Assembly (NCBI GenBank): GCA_964019655.1
Contig: CAXHTR010000006.1
Span: 1,054,001-1,118,000, forward strand
Direction: 5' to 3'
Origin: Perkinsela sp. pyNocScin1
Lineage: Eukaryota; Euglenozoa; Kinetoplastea; Prokinetoplastida; Perkinselidae
Length of the DNA stretch: 64,000 nucleotides
In this document: positions 28,578 through 37,993 of the stretch, piece by piece
How the letters are laid out: each line of letters starts with the position of its first letter
Position numbering within the stretch: position 1 is the stretch's first letter
The notes under the pieces: generated by a model
Told to the model about the DNA's origin: nothing
The model's database searches: none
The model's input: the letters and a program-made list of their open reading frames with translations, nothing else
Position numbers and translations under genes: made by a program

Positions 28578-29459
28578 CTAGACCCTTGGAATAATGCCGT
28601 GAAGCCTTGCCATGCTTTCGCTGTGCCACACAATCGAATCTTGCCATGGGTGCTTGTTCCCCGCCTCGTCAACGACAGTCGTGATACCGATAGCCTCGAA
28701 TCGAAATTTTAGTTTCTTCTTCGTCCCAAGGAGAACTGCCGTTCCAGACCACTCGTTATACGAAATGAACAATATTTCAAGCTTTTTTGGAAATATCATG
28801 AGCCGAAAATCCCCTGTAAAGCCATTGTGGCACAGATAGAGCTCTTCCAGCCCTTCTGGTAAGCTTTCGATCTGTACGGAACCCTGTAGATCGTTTTCGG
28901 AGAGATTGAGCTTTGTCATGCCCGCAGGGAGGTCGCTGACCGAAATCTCGCCGCTGAAATTGTTTCGCATAGCAAGAAATTTTTCGATTGATTTTGGCAG
29001 ATCGGCGAGGGGTAAGCTCCCGCTAAAACCGTTCATGCTGATGTCGAAAAATTCGAGCTCTTGCGGCAGTTCCGCGAAATTCAGCGTACCGTGTAGCCTG
29101 TTGCGGTAGAGATCGAGGGAGATGAGATATTGCGGTAAATCGGTGACGTCGAGCGTGCCGTGCAGATTGCACTCCGCCATCGTCAGGTCCTCGACGAACG
29201 GCGGGATGCACTCAAAGGGGAACTGCTCCTCGCCGAACTCGTGCCCGGAGAAGTCAATACACCACACGCGCTCGTCCTCGCACTGTATTGCAGGCCACTC
29301 GCTTAGGTCTTTAAATTCTCCACTGTCGTCCTGGCAGGTTTTTTTCGGATCAGCGTGCATTCCCACTATAAGCATCTCCATCAGCTCTTGGTCAGAGAGT
29401 GATGCGTAGTCGAGGTTATCGAGCGATGGGTCAGCTGTGTGAAAGACGAGCATAAGCAT
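28578..29459 (-). CDS. secreted LRR protein (A20)
   Basis: A protein of 293 residues: leader MLMLVFHTA, DPSLDNLDYASLSDQELMEMLIVGM, cap SEWPAIQC. About eight repeats, including LSENDLQGSVQIESLPEGLEELYL; tail VVDEAGNKHPWQDSI. After the ATG the mRNA-sense strand reads CTCGTCTTTCACACAG, a good internal acceptor look-alike. Confidence 0.89.
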   Translation of the reverse strand: MLMLVFHTADPSLDNLDYASLSDQELMEMLIVGMHADPKKTCQDDSGEFKDLSEWPAIQCEDERVWCIDFSGHEFGEEQFPFECIPPFVEDLTMAECNLHGTLDVTDLPQYLISLDLYRNRLHGTLNFAELPQELEFFDISMNGFSGSLPLADLPKSIEKFLAMRNNFSGEISVSDLPAGMTKLNLSENDLQGSVQIESLPEGLEELYLCHNGFTGDFRLMIFPKKLEILFISYNEWSGTAVLLGTKKKLKFRFEAIGITTVVDEAGNKHPWQDSIVWHSESMARLHGIIPRV

Positions 29460-29999
29460 TTTTGAATCAAGGTAATTGAATAAGTAGAGGCGGTATCTTT
29501 TCTATGAAAGAAAGAGAATTCAATGTATGTGACGACTGTGATAAATTTCAATGGCGATGTCCATGGGAGCAAAGTATGCAGAGACATTCTGTTTCATTCG
29601 ATACATGTACTGAAAGTGTTCTGTGATGGAAAAGCACGCCTATGATGAAATTCGATAGGGACCAATGTTCAAGATAGCGCTACAAGTGTCTCTTTTATGC
29701 TAGCTTCCATTCGTGGTAAAAGCGTGCGCTTGAGATACGATGAGACGAATAAAGATGTGAATGATGGGTCTTTATCTCATCATTCTAAGATTTTAGGCCT
29801 CAAACTGTTTTTCCTCATCGTCAATAGCAGCTCATGTTCATTATTTTATGTCGGGGAAAGAGAACATGGAGCATTGTGAATTCATGTAATCGGGGATACC
29901 AACAGCTATGCAGAACGTATAAGATAGTAAAAATTGATGCTAGTATTCGAGCTATAAATGTAAGTTTAGACGAACGTGGCTTATTTCTACAATGCCAAA
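29460..29999. other. intergenic, about 540 bp
   Basis: Spacer between A21 and A20, larger than most in this array. I found no relic or RNA gene in it. Confidence 0.4.
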
Positions 30000-31007
30000 C
30001 TACATAGCTGATTTAAAGCGCGTCTTTTCTATTGCCCCCTGCCACTCGTGCGGATTCCCATCTTCATTCATAACTACTTTGATGCACGAGTGCCACAAAG
30101 AAAAGGGCATCTTCCCAGTGGCCTTTCGAAGAACAGCTGTTTCGCTCAATGCGTTCTGCGAAACATCAATACTTATGTGCCTCGGCGTAAATGCCATGAG
30201 TCGGAGCTCCCCTGTAAATTCGTTCGCCATGAAGTTGAGAAGATTCATCGACTGTGGCAAGCGTTCGATGCTGATGGAGCCACTCAGCTTATTGTATGAC
30301 AAGTCCAGGGACCTCATCGCTGCCGGTAAATCGTTGATCTGCACGCCCCCGCTGAGGTTATTTTGCGACAAGTTCAACTCTTTCATTCCCATCGGTAAAT
30401 CGTTGAGCAGAATGTCCCCACTCAGAGCATTTTGTGATAAGATCAACACTTCCATTGCAGCCGGTAGATCGCTCAGCAAAACGCCACCGCTCAGTTTATT
30501 TTCTCTTGCTGAAAATATGGTAAGCGCATCTGGCAAGTCTGATAGCATGCAACTACCACCGAAACTGTTTCTATCGATGTGTATTCTCTCAAGTTTCCGT
30601 GGAAATGCGCCAAAGTTCAGTTCACCATGCAAATTATTAATTGATACCTGAATACGGACAAGGCCTGACGGTAGGACGCCGGTGTCCAGTGTCCCGTGCA
30701 TATTGCTTGAGAATATCTCGAAGTCCTGAGTGAGCGCTGGGATGAACTCAAATGGGAACTGCTTTTCGTTCATTCGGCCCCAAGAAATATCTATACTTGT
30801 CACGCGATCATCCGTGCATTCGACTGCAGTCCACTCGCACACATCGAGGTACCCACCGTTTGCGTCTTGGTAGTTTTCTTTAACTTCATCATCCAGTCCT
30901 TCAATGAGCATCTCCATAAGCGCTTGGTCAGAGAGCGAGTCGTAGTCGAGGCGCCCGAGAGACGGGTCGACGGCTAAAACTTTCAATAGGCATTCAAAAT
31001 GCATCAT
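30000..31007 (-). CDS. secreted LRR protein with recently amplified repeats (A21)
   Basis: A protein of 335 residues, starting MMHFECLLKVLAV, then DPSLGRLDYDSLSDQALMEMLIEGL and cap CEWTAVEC. Its middle contains three or four successive units that are unusually alike (LSQNALSGDILLNDLP, LSQNNLSGGVQINDLP, LSYNKLSGSISIERLP), seen also as a 69-base near-repeat at about 30290-30500. The partner A19 has fewer units, so this points to recent unit gain. Tail NEDGNPHEWQGAIEKTRF. Confidence 0.9.
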   Translation of the reverse strand: MMHFECLLKVLAVDPSLGRLDYDSLSDQALMEMLIEGLDDEVKENYQDANGGYLDVCEWTAVECTDDRVTSIDISWGRMNEKQFPFEFIPALTQDFEIFSSNMHGTLDTGVLPSGLVRIQVSINNLHGELNFGAFPRKLERIHIDRNSFGGSCMLSDLPDALTIFSARENKLSGGVLLSDLPAAMEVLILSQNALSGDILLNDLPMGMKELNLSQNNLSGGVQINDLPAAMRSLDLSYNKLSGSISIERLPQSMNLLNFMANEFTGELRLMAFTPRHISIDVSQNALSETAVLRKATGKMPFSLWHSCIKVVMNEDGNPHEWQGAIEKTRFKSAM

Positions 31008-31101
31008 GATTCGAAAGATTTGTGAAAGTATTGAGTATCATGAGAATTTCATTTTATATCCATAGGAACGTATCACAGCCCATCTGTATTCACTTCTCTT
31101 A

Positions 31102-31422
31102 TCAAGCAAACTGTGGCACATACGCCTGCAGCTTCTCCACGTACTTTTGCATCGCCTCCTCCTTGGACATCCCTTTACATTTTGTCCACGCCTCCCACTT
31201 CGCACGCGCCTCGACCTTGATGGCCCACGGCTGCGGCGTCGTGTTGTCGCCGACGGTTGCCTGCTTGTACAGGCCGTAGAACTCGAGCTTGACGGCGTTG
31301 TCGAAGGAGACCCCGTCGCTCGGGGAGGAGGTGCGGACGAACTCCGTCGCGCGGCTGAACTGCTCGTCGAGACACATTGCGATTTGTTGCGTTGAAATAA
31401 AGAAAGCGAGAAGTTTGAGCAT
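31102..31422 (-). CDS. ACBP: acyl-CoA-binding protein, possibly with hydrophobic leader
   Basis: The core (91 residues from Met 31377, MCLDEQFSRATEFV) is a typical acyl-CoA-binding protein, which carries long-chain acyl-CoA esters. It has the YGLYKQATVGD motif, PWAIKVEARAKWEAW and the terminal helix EEAMQKYVEKLQAYV. The first ATG after the best acceptor-like site (GTGTACAG) is 31422, adding MLKLLAFFISTQQIA, which looks like a signal peptide. No AG lies between this pyrimidine-rich stretch and Met 31377. If used, the leader would make a secreted form; the short form would be cytosolic. The sequence alone does not decide. Confidence 0.92.
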   Translation of the reverse strand: MLKLLAFFISTQQIAMCLDEQFSRATEFVRTSSPSDGVSFDNAVKLEFYGLYKQATVGDNTTPQPWAIKVEARAKWEAWTKCKGMSKEEAMQKYVEKLQAYVPQFA

Positions 31423-32076
31423 TTGATGTGGAATGAAAGGGAAGAAACAGGCGATAGCTGTACACGTAAGAAGAGGTAACACTCTATGGAAATAGACAAA
31501 AGGATAGCTAGTCAGATTTCAAGCTATAGACAGTGGAGATGGGACTGTTCTGGTGTGCTGATTCTATCCTTATGATGCGTCTGGCACAATCTGCGATGTA
31601 TGAAATGGATACGATCACTGAAAATGGAACGCACTCAATTCTTCTTCATGTTAAGGTTAATGGAAGCTGCAGATGCTTCTCGAGCGAGCAAAAGCTGAAA
31701 CTCGGTTCCTGAATTGCACTTTAAACGCCTTTTCAAGATATTATTCGCGATTACCTGAACAAGCGACAAGAATCCATGCCCAGCTCAATCAACTCTCTTT
31801 CCTTCAGCTCTATGGCTCACCGTCATCCGAATGCACAAATCTCAGGAATTTTGTCACCTGACCTCTGGAAATTCTTGCGAAGCCTTTTAAATACGCTTGC
31901 ATACCCATCATACATCACTTGAGCCTCTTCAACAGTCTGACATCTTGCGCTTCGATCTCCCGACCGCATCTATCTCTACAAATTTCTTTAAATATTCAAA
32001 GTACAATTGCCCTCAGCTACCTTCCCCTTCCCACCAACTGGGTTATCTCATCTCGCAACTATTCTACTCAATCTTC
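31423..32076. other. intergenic, about 650 bp
   Basis: Long spacer between the acyl-CoA-binding protein gene and the upstream membrane protein gene. It probably holds 3' and 5' UTRs. No gene or repeat recognised. Confidence 0.4.
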
Positions 32077-34083
32077 TCACTTCGCCTTCGGCTGCTCCTT
32101 CTGCGGCGTCTTGCTCTCCTTCCTTGGCGTCTTGGTCCCCTTCATCGGGGTCTCGCCCTCGGCGCGCTTCGCCCGGCGGCGCGGCGGCATGCCAGTACAC
32201 GACCAGCACCACACGAACGTCACCTTGTCGCGCCAGTACAGAATCACAAAGATCGCAGCGGCGAGCAGGGCGACGATGCAGCACATCGTGATCGCCCAGA
32301 TCTTGAAGGAGATGTACAGCTTTTCAGAGATCACCTTGTCGCCCTTCGTGCGCTGCTTCTCGAGGAAAGCCATGCGCTTGGCGACCTCGCGGTCCTTGTG
32401 AATGATGTACTGCACCGTCGGCAGAACGACCGGCGGCAGTTCGCGGGCGCTCACAGCGACGCGCTCGAGGCGCTCGGCCGAGGCGACGGCCACTGCGCAC
32501 TTTATTTGCAAAGAATCTTCACCGCTCTTCGGCCCCTTGCCGCACTGCGTGCCATCGCCGTGCTGGAGCTCGACACTGCGCACCGACTGCTTTGGCACGC
32601 CGAGGAGCGCCGCGACGTCTCTGTGCGCGGCGTCGAGCACAATGTCTGCGTCAGAGCCCTCGAGGTCGGCGCACGTCAGGTCGCAAACTTTAAGGAAAAT
32701 TTCTTTTGCAGTGTCCCCAAAAGCGTCGCAGGGGGCAGTCGGCTCGCTGCCCACAGCTTTCTCGATATCAGCAAAGTTGGGCAACATGCTGTGCTCGGGG
32801 TCGAGCGCCGCCTGGAGCTCGCGGAGGGCCCCGAAGCAGCAGCCGAGGTCGTCGATGACGCGCCGCCACGCCTTGGCACAGTTTTTGGAGAACTTGACGT
32901 TTTCGGAGCGTACAGACTCGATCTCGGCCCCATTGCAGGCGCTGTGGACTTTGTCAAAGTCGTACGACCGCCAGCGGCCGAGGCAGCTTTTCGTCGAGTT
33001 GGCCGCCCCGAGCCAGCCGTAGGCGCTCACAGCCTCGAAGGCGCCGTGGGCGCGGCGCACGTCTTCTTTTTGAGATAAACTCGCGTGAGCGGGGACAACT
33101 GTGTCCCCCAGAATCTCCTTGTTTTGCTGGATAATGTTCTGGACAGTCAGAAAGCACGAGTTGGCGCCCGTGGACGCGTGGATGGCGGCTGGCGGGAGGT
33201 GCGCGTACGTCGAGGCGTCAGTGAAGTGGTCGACGAGCGCGCCGCACGCGCTGTTGGCGTACCAGACGCACTCGTCGTTGCGCAGGCACGCGCGCTGGTC
33301 GGCGACGGTCGGGGCCTCGCGCTTGGGCTGGACCTCCATGCACGTGGAGCCGAGCGGGAGCATTTCGCTTAAAAGCCATGGGACGCAGAACTTTTCAGCG
33401 TTCTTTTGCGACGAATCGTTACGGGCGCAGAGGACGCGGGCGTCGAGGAGCTTGCCGATGAGCTGCGTGACCTCGCTGGGGCCCTCGGCGGGCTCGTGCG
33501 GCGTGAGGCGCTTCGCGGCGTTGACCTCCGCCATCCAGCGGACGAGGCCGGTGCCAACGGCGTCGAAGCAGGGGTCGCAGAGGTTGGCGAGCATGCCGTC
33601 CATGGCGGCGCGGGCCTCTTCCGACAAATTATTTTTGGCGCCGTTGAGCATTTTGGTGATGTCCGTGAAAACGGCGTTGATCTCGGCGACCTTGGCCCCG
33701 CAGAATTTTTCTTCATTGTTTTCGGAAATAGTTGCACAGACGACGTTGCTCAGGTAGGAGACGCTCGAGGCGAAGGAGGCGCCGCAGGTGCGCTCCATTG
33801 CGTGGAAGGCGGCGGCGTGCTCACGGCGGGCCGCGTGCGAGACGGTCGGGCAGAAGCTGCGGAGGGCCTCGGCGTTGGTCGTGTTCGTGGCGACGATGTC
33901 GATGGACGCGAAGCCGGGGAAGCGCGTGGCGTAGGCGTGGATGGCGGCCTCGCACTGCTTCTCGGGCGAGAGGTCCTCGGGGCCGAGGCTGCTGCCGAGG
34001 ACGCGCTGGGCGTCGTCGTCGGTGCGCAGGCCGCGGAAGAGGCCGTTGTCGGCGGCAAGGACGACGAGGGGCAGGAAGCGCAT
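32077..34083 (-). CDS. Cys-rich type I membrane protein, unknown
   Basis: A protein of 668 residues beginning MRFLPLVVLAADNG, again a very short leader. A large ectodomain has many spaced cysteines (e.g. CDPCFDAVG, CLRNDECVWYANSACG, DDLGCCFGAL) and N-x-S/T sites (NTT, NDS, NST). Near residues 593-616 lies one membrane segment (WAITMCCIVALLAAAIFVIL). A cytoplasmic tail of about 50 residues starts with WCWSC and is rich in Lys/Arg/Pro/Thr with repeated TPxK motifs (MKGTKTPRKESKTPQKEQ), possible kinase sites. GC-rich. I do not recognise the family; likely a surface or endomembrane protein. Confidence 0.85.
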   Translation of the reverse strand: MRFLPLVVLAADNGLFRGLRTDDDAQRVLGSSLGPEDLSPEKQCEAAIHAYATRFPGFASIDIVATNTTNAEALRSFCPTVSHAARREHAAAFHAMERTCGASFASSVSYLSNVVCATISENNEEKFCGAKVAEINAVFTDITKMLNGAKNNLSEEARAAMDGMLANLCDPCFDAVGTGLVRWMAEVNAAKRLTPHEPAEGPSEVTQLIGKLLDARVLCARNDSSQKNAEKFCVPWLLSEMLPLGSTCMEVQPKREAPTVADQRACLRNDECVWYANSACGALVDHFTDASTYAHLPPAAIHASTGANSCFLTVQNIIQQNKEILGDTVVPAHASLSQKEDVRRAHGAFEAVSAYGWLGAANSTKSCLGRWRSYDFDKVHSACNGAEIESVRSENVKFSKNCAKAWRRVIDDLGCCFGALRELQAALDPEHSMLPNFADIEKAVGSEPTAPCDAFGDTAKEIFLKVCDLTCADLEGSDADIVLDAAHRDVAALLGVPKQSVRSVELQHGDGTQCGKGPKSGEDSLQIKCAVAVASAERLERVAVSARELPPVVLPTVQYIIHKDREVAKRMAFLEKQRTKGDKVISEKLYISFKIWAITMCCIVALLAAAIFVILYWRDKVTFVWCWSCTGMPPRRRAKRAEGETPMKGTKTPRKESKTPQKEQPKAK

Positions 34084-34585
34084 TGAGTGGTAGAGAGGAA
34101 AGAAGGGATATACGATGAAAGTGGTAGGGAAGATGCTCTACTGAGGGAAACAGGCTTGGGGTGTGATGATTTGGATAAGAGCTGGATACAGGTCAGAAGG
34201 GGTAGTTTGATACTTGGCAATACATTTGAGATCAGGTCGGCTTTCGTCATCCTTGGGACTCTGAGCAAAGAGCGTCCTGATCGAATGGAAACTCGAAATG
34301 TTCGATATAATTGAATTTTCAGCCTTTGGTTCGATGCGCTCGACTAATGATGTCTCAAAGGCTTTTGCGCACATCTCTTCAATCTGATACGCAAACATAA
34401 TTTTTTTGGATGGCAAGAATATCGTACTAAGGCCCCTACTGCGATTCCAGTTTGGCGTCACATTACCCAAGTGCATGCGCTATGATGCAAAGAATGCCAA
34501 AAGTCGCACTCGTCTCAGCCCCTGCACCCGTTTGATGCGCCTCCCTAACCCCAACTTGCATAGAATTTTCAGTCACTTCATTTTC
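34084..34585 (-). other. intergenic; possible small gene
   Basis: About 500 bp. A minus-strand frame from an ATG at 34476 to 34138 (112 codons) contains VERIEPKAENSIISNI, weakly like YERIESDNGPICNI in the small frame at 44795. It has no domain I know. A chance frame is as likely as a gene. Confidence 0.25.
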
Positions 34586-35281
34586 TTATACCAAAACACA
34601 ATTCATCGCTGGAAAGAGCTCTTTGAGCGGCGATGCGCCTCCGTAGTTCCCGTTGTGGTCCTTCCAGATCTGCACTTTGCGGATTTTGTTGTACCTCAGG
34701 TCCACCGTCGTGAGGTACGGCGGTAGCGGGTCGCACTCGACGACACGCTGTGCTATTTTATTGTCAAGAAGGCAGATGTACTGGATGGTCTTTGGCAAGT
34801 TCCGCAGGGATATTGGCCCGCTCAGCCGATTGGCCGTCAGCTCGAGTCGCTCGAGGTGCTGTGGGAGCGTCTGCAGGCTGACACTGCCAGTCAGCCTGTT
34901 CCTACTCAAGTCCAAGTAGCGGAGGTCGCGCGGAAGGAGTCTCGTGTCGAGGGGGTACGCCTGCTTGCAGGCGTACATCGTCAGCCGCTCGAGGTCGGCC
35001 GGTAGGTATTCGTAGTGTATAGGCCCGATAGTCTCGAAGCCAATGAAGGAGAGGGAATTTATTCGATGTATCGAACAGAACTGGTTAAACATCTGCATGT
35101 CTCGGTCATAGTCCTCCCAGTTGCAGATATTATGGAGCGGTGTCCCACCTGATAGCGCTTGTAAAATTGCAGGGTCCGCGTCTCGGAAAACTAGGTCGAG
35201 GAGCGCTGTGCGCCTTTTTATGTAATTGGCATCACTTTCAGAAACGCGCACGTCTGCTGCAAAGAAGAGTAGGTGGTACAT
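34586..35281 (-). CDS. secreted LRR protein, subfamily B (B1)
   Basis: A protein of 231 residues, last gene of the B array. Leader MYHLLFFAA, then DVRVSESDANYIKRRTALLDLVFRD. Subfamily-B marks are present: a C-W-x(12-15)-C cap (CNWEDYDRDMQMFNQFC), IGPIHYEYLPADLERL, LDTRLLPRDLRYLDLSRN, ISLRNLP, and the terminal Q-R-V-V-E-C-D-P-L-P variant. About six repeats. The pyrimidine tract inside the leader ends CTTTGCAGCAG. Confidence 0.89.
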   Translation of the reverse strand: MYHLLFFAADVRVSESDANYIKRRTALLDLVFRDADPAILQALSGGTPLHNICNWEDYDRDMQMFNQFCSIHRINSLSFIGFETIGPIHYEYLPADLERLTMYACKQAYPLDTRLLPRDLRYLDLSRNRLTGSVSLQTLPQHLERLELTANRLSGPISLRNLPKTIQYICLLDNKIAQRVVECDPLPPYLTTVDLRYNKIRKVQIWKDHNGNYGGASPLKELFPAMNCVLV

Positions 35282-35530
35282 TGATTCTAAACAAAAATTT
35301 TATGCGAAAGAAAGAGGTATGATAGCATTCAATGCGAGATCCGATACAGTTTGGGGTGTCCTAGCTGCTTTAAGGGCTTTTATTGTCACAAATACGTACA
35401 CGGAGAAGCAGCTGGCTTTGCGAATACAGTCTTTCATACAAATTTGATTGGATAGAGGACTGCAGAGACGGCTTACAGTTCATTTGATAGTGGAGAAGTC
35501 GCTTTAGACTTACCTTTGTTTATTTCATCG

Positions 35531-36235
35531 TCACACCATTTTGACCTTTACCCCTGGGATGACCTCTTGGATCGGCGAGTGGCCCCCGTGGCCGCCATTC
35601 TGATCCATTTGTATGTGCACTTCCCGAATTTTGTTGTCCCTGAGGTCAAGGTGTGCCATGCCCGCTGGCAGTGGGTCGCACGGGACGATGCGCTGTTTGA
35701 TTCTATTGCTGTACAAAAGTAAAGAGGTAAGCGTTTTTGGAAGATCTGTCAGTGCGATGGGCCCCACGATCTGATTGACCGACGCATCGAACCGCTCGAG
35801 GTGCGGCGGGAGCGTCTGCAGGTCGACGGTCCCACAGATTTCGTTTCTGCCGAAGTTGAGCTCCCTGAGGCACCGTGGGAGCAGCCGTGTGTGTAGCTCA
35901 AAGTTCTGATCACAAGAGTAAATCGAGAGGTACTCGAGGTCGGCGGGCAGGTATTCATAGTGAATATTGCCTATGGTACGGTTACCGATGATGATGAGCG
36001 TCGTGAGTACATCTTCTGTGCACGACACGCCAAACATTTCATAGTCCGCCTTGTAGACAGGCCATTCACAAATTTCTGCGAGTGATCTGTTCTGCGATAA
36101 AGTGGCGAGCTCAAGCGATCTGACTTCACCAAATGTGCGCTTAAGCAGCGCAGTGCGCACAGCCATGAGGTCAATTTTCTGGGAAACTGACCCATGCGCA
36201 GCGCTGTCAGCGGCTTGGAGCAAGAAGATGAGCAT
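35531..36235 (-). CDS. secreted LRR protein, subfamily B (B2)
   Basis: A protein of 234 residues: leader MLIFLLQAA, cap CEWPVYKADYEMFGVSC, then IGNIHYEYLPADLEYLSI, LHTRLLPRCLRELNF, ISVNQ-type repeats and RIVPCDPLPAGMAHLDLRDNKIREV. Ends in a Gly/His-rich turn (QNGGHGGHSP) and VIPGVKVKMV. B1 and B2 are each other's closest relatives by wording of the leader and cap. Confidence 0.89.
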   Translation of the reverse strand: MLIFLLQAADSAAHGSVSQKIDLMAVRTALLKRTFGEVRSLELATLSQNRSLAEICEWPVYKADYEMFGVSCTEDVLTTLIIIGNRTIGNIHYEYLPADLEYLSIYSCDQNFELHTRLLPRCLRELNFGRNEICGTVDLQTLPPHLERFDASVNQIVGPIALTDLPKTLTSLLLYSNRIKQRIVPCDPLPAGMAHLDLRDNKIREVHIQMDQNGGHGGHSPIQEVIPGVKVKMV

Positions 36236-36371
36236 TCAAACTCAATAATAGAGGTCAAGAACTGAATACAAGAGAGCTGCGAAGGTGAGAGATACTACTG
36301 TGCATGCCCTGCTCGAAGTTTAGCCTCTCTCTACAACAAACAAGATAGATCATAGTATTTTTCAGTGATAC

Positions 36372-37073
36372 TCAGATCAACTCTCTCGTGACTTTCATCT
36401 CCGGAAAGATTGCCTTGATCTCCACATCGTCGCGGCACCCATCCGCTGCACTTTCAAAAATGACCACCTTGTGGACACTGTTTGCCCGCAGATCGACTCG
36501 CTCCAGCCTCGCTGGAAGCCGGCCGCAAGGCACAGTGTGCTGCCGAATGGCATTGTGGTGCAGCTCGGCGCTGATGAGCTTTGGTGGGAGCCTCTGGAGC
36601 GAAATCGGCCCGACGATCTTGTTCCAAAGAAGATTGATCTTTTCGAGATTTGGCGGGAGGTGCTGCATATCGATTGATCCATAAAGCTTGTTGAAGCTCA
36701 TATTGATCTCGCGAAGGCGCCGCGGGAGCAGCCGCGTCTCTAACTTGTACTTTTGCTTACAACTGGATACAATGAGGAGCTCGATGCTTGGCGGGAGGTA
36801 CTCGTAGTGGACCCTGCCGATCCGCGCAAAGCCGACGAGTTGGAGCGCTGTGAGAAAGTTTGATCTGCAGTGCACTGTGAAGAGCTCCGGTGGCTCCCGG
36901 TGCATCGGCCACCTGCACAAGTCGCCCAGTGCCATACCAGTAGAGACCTGCTGAATAATCTCTTTATCCATGTCTTGAAACGCGGCGTGCATGAGCACGC
37001 GCTGCATGTCTCGATGCGAGCGCACAGACGGTGGTCCCTCAGCATCTGCTGTGAGGAATAGAAGTGGGAGCAT
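36372..37073 (-). CDS. secreted LRR protein, subfamily B (B3)
   Basis: A protein of 233 residues: leader MLPLLFLTA, then DAEGPPSVRSHRDMQRVLM. Cap CRWPMHREPPELFTVHC. The centre reads IGRVHYEYLPPSIELLIVSSCKQKYKLETRLLPRRLRE (distinct from other B genes) and IDMQHLPPNLEKINL. This central segment is nearly identical at DNA level to that of the mosaic pseudogene at 39674, so B3 or a close relative was its donor. C-terminus DVEIKAIFPEMKVTRELI. Confidence 0.9.
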   Translation of the reverse strand: MLPLLFLTADAEGPPSVRSHRDMQRVLMHAAFQDMDKEIIQQVSTGMALGDLCRWPMHREPPELFTVHCRSNFLTALQLVGFARIGRVHYEYLPPSIELLIVSSCKQKYKLETRLLPRRLREINMSFNKLYGSIDMQHLPPNLEKINLLWNKIVGPISLQRLPPKLISAELHHNAIRQHTVPCGRLPARLERVDLRANSVHKVVIFESAADGCRDDVEIKAIFPEMKVTRELI

Positions 37074-37291
37074 TCAGCTACATAGAATAGGTGAAGTGTA
37101 TATAACCACTAATAGGCGCGCATGGCCAAAATATTGAGAAAGAAGACGAGGATCTTTTACTCAACGAGTGATGCGAGCAGCACAATAAATTTATGCCACG
37201 AAGAAGGAGCCCCCAAAGGACGGCGATGCAAAGTTTACGACTTCAAATGACTGCGCAGTCACTTGTCGAGATGCAGTTTTCCGCGCAATTT

Positions 37292-37993
37292 CTACTCAGG
37301 CGCTGTAGTGATCTTCATTTTACGCATGATTTCTTCGATTCGACCATTGCCCCCATAGTCGCCCGCCTCATGCAAAGAAAAACAAACTTCACCGATTTTG
37401 TTAAATTCCATATCTATGCGTGTTACGCCCGGAGGCAGCGGATCACAGGGCACAACGCGCTGCTCAATCTTATTGCTCCACAGACTTGCACTTTTCAGCG
37501 TCGGGGGGAGCCTTTGAAGCGAAATCGGACCCGTGATGAGATTCTCTGAGACATCCAGCGTTTCAAGATTTTGCGGAAGGTTCTGCATGTCGATCGTCCC
37601 ATAGATCTTGTTCTGGCTCATGTTGAGCTCTTGTAGACTCTTCGGGAGCAGCCGTGTGTGTAGCTCATAGATCTGCTCGCACCAAGATATGGTGAGGTTT
37701 TTCAGGTCTGGTGGGAGGTACGCATACCGAATAGTGCCGATGTTATCGAACCCAATGAAGGTAAGGTGGGTTGGTGCTGTAACTGCGCAGATCACCGCAA
37801 ACAGCTTGAGGTCCTCGTTGTATTTCGGCCATCTGCATAGGTCCTCCAGAGACTCACATTGCGATATGGTGTGGAGCACACGTGGGTCGATATCTTGGAA
37901 CACAGCTTGTACAAGCGCATTCTGCATTTCTGTGTGCGCCAATGCAAGTGGGATTTCCTGTACATCAGTTGCAACGAGAAGGAGCGAGAGCAT
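37292..37993 (-). CDS. secreted LRR protein, subfamily B (B4)
   Basis: A protein of 233 residues: leader MLSLLLVAT, then DVQEIPLALAHTEMQNALVQAVFQDIDP. Cap CRWPKYNEDLKLFAVIC, IGTIRYAYLPPDLKNLTISWCEQ, KIYGTIDMQNLPQNLETLDV, ITGPISLQRLPPTLKSASL, RVVPCDPLPPGVTRIDM. The last half matches the C-terminal part of the mosaic pseudogene almost base for base. An ATG at 38083 lies in frame upstream but is not conserved in relatives. Confidence 0.9.
   Translation of the reverse strand: MLSLLLVATDVQEIPLALAHTEMQNALVQAVFQDIDPRVLHTISQCESLEDLCRWPKYNEDLKLFAVICAVTAPTHLTFIGFDNIGTIRYAYLPPDLKNLTISWCEQIYELHTRLLPKSLQELNMSQNKIYGTIDMQNLPQNLETLDVSENLITGPISLQRLPPTLKSASLWSNKIEQRVVPCDPLPPGVTRIDMEFNKIGEVCFSLHEAGDYGGNGRIEEIMRKMKITTAPE

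Noticed and set aside
33406-34086. Plus-strand frame of about 226 codons, Val/Gly/Ala-rich
   Set aside because: Mirror of the Cys-rich membrane protein gene; composition is that of reversed GC-rich codons.
37193-37549. Plus-strand frames in the B array (also at 38600, 40958 and 39356)
   Set aside because: They are repeated only because they lie opposite duplicated LRR genes and flanks.
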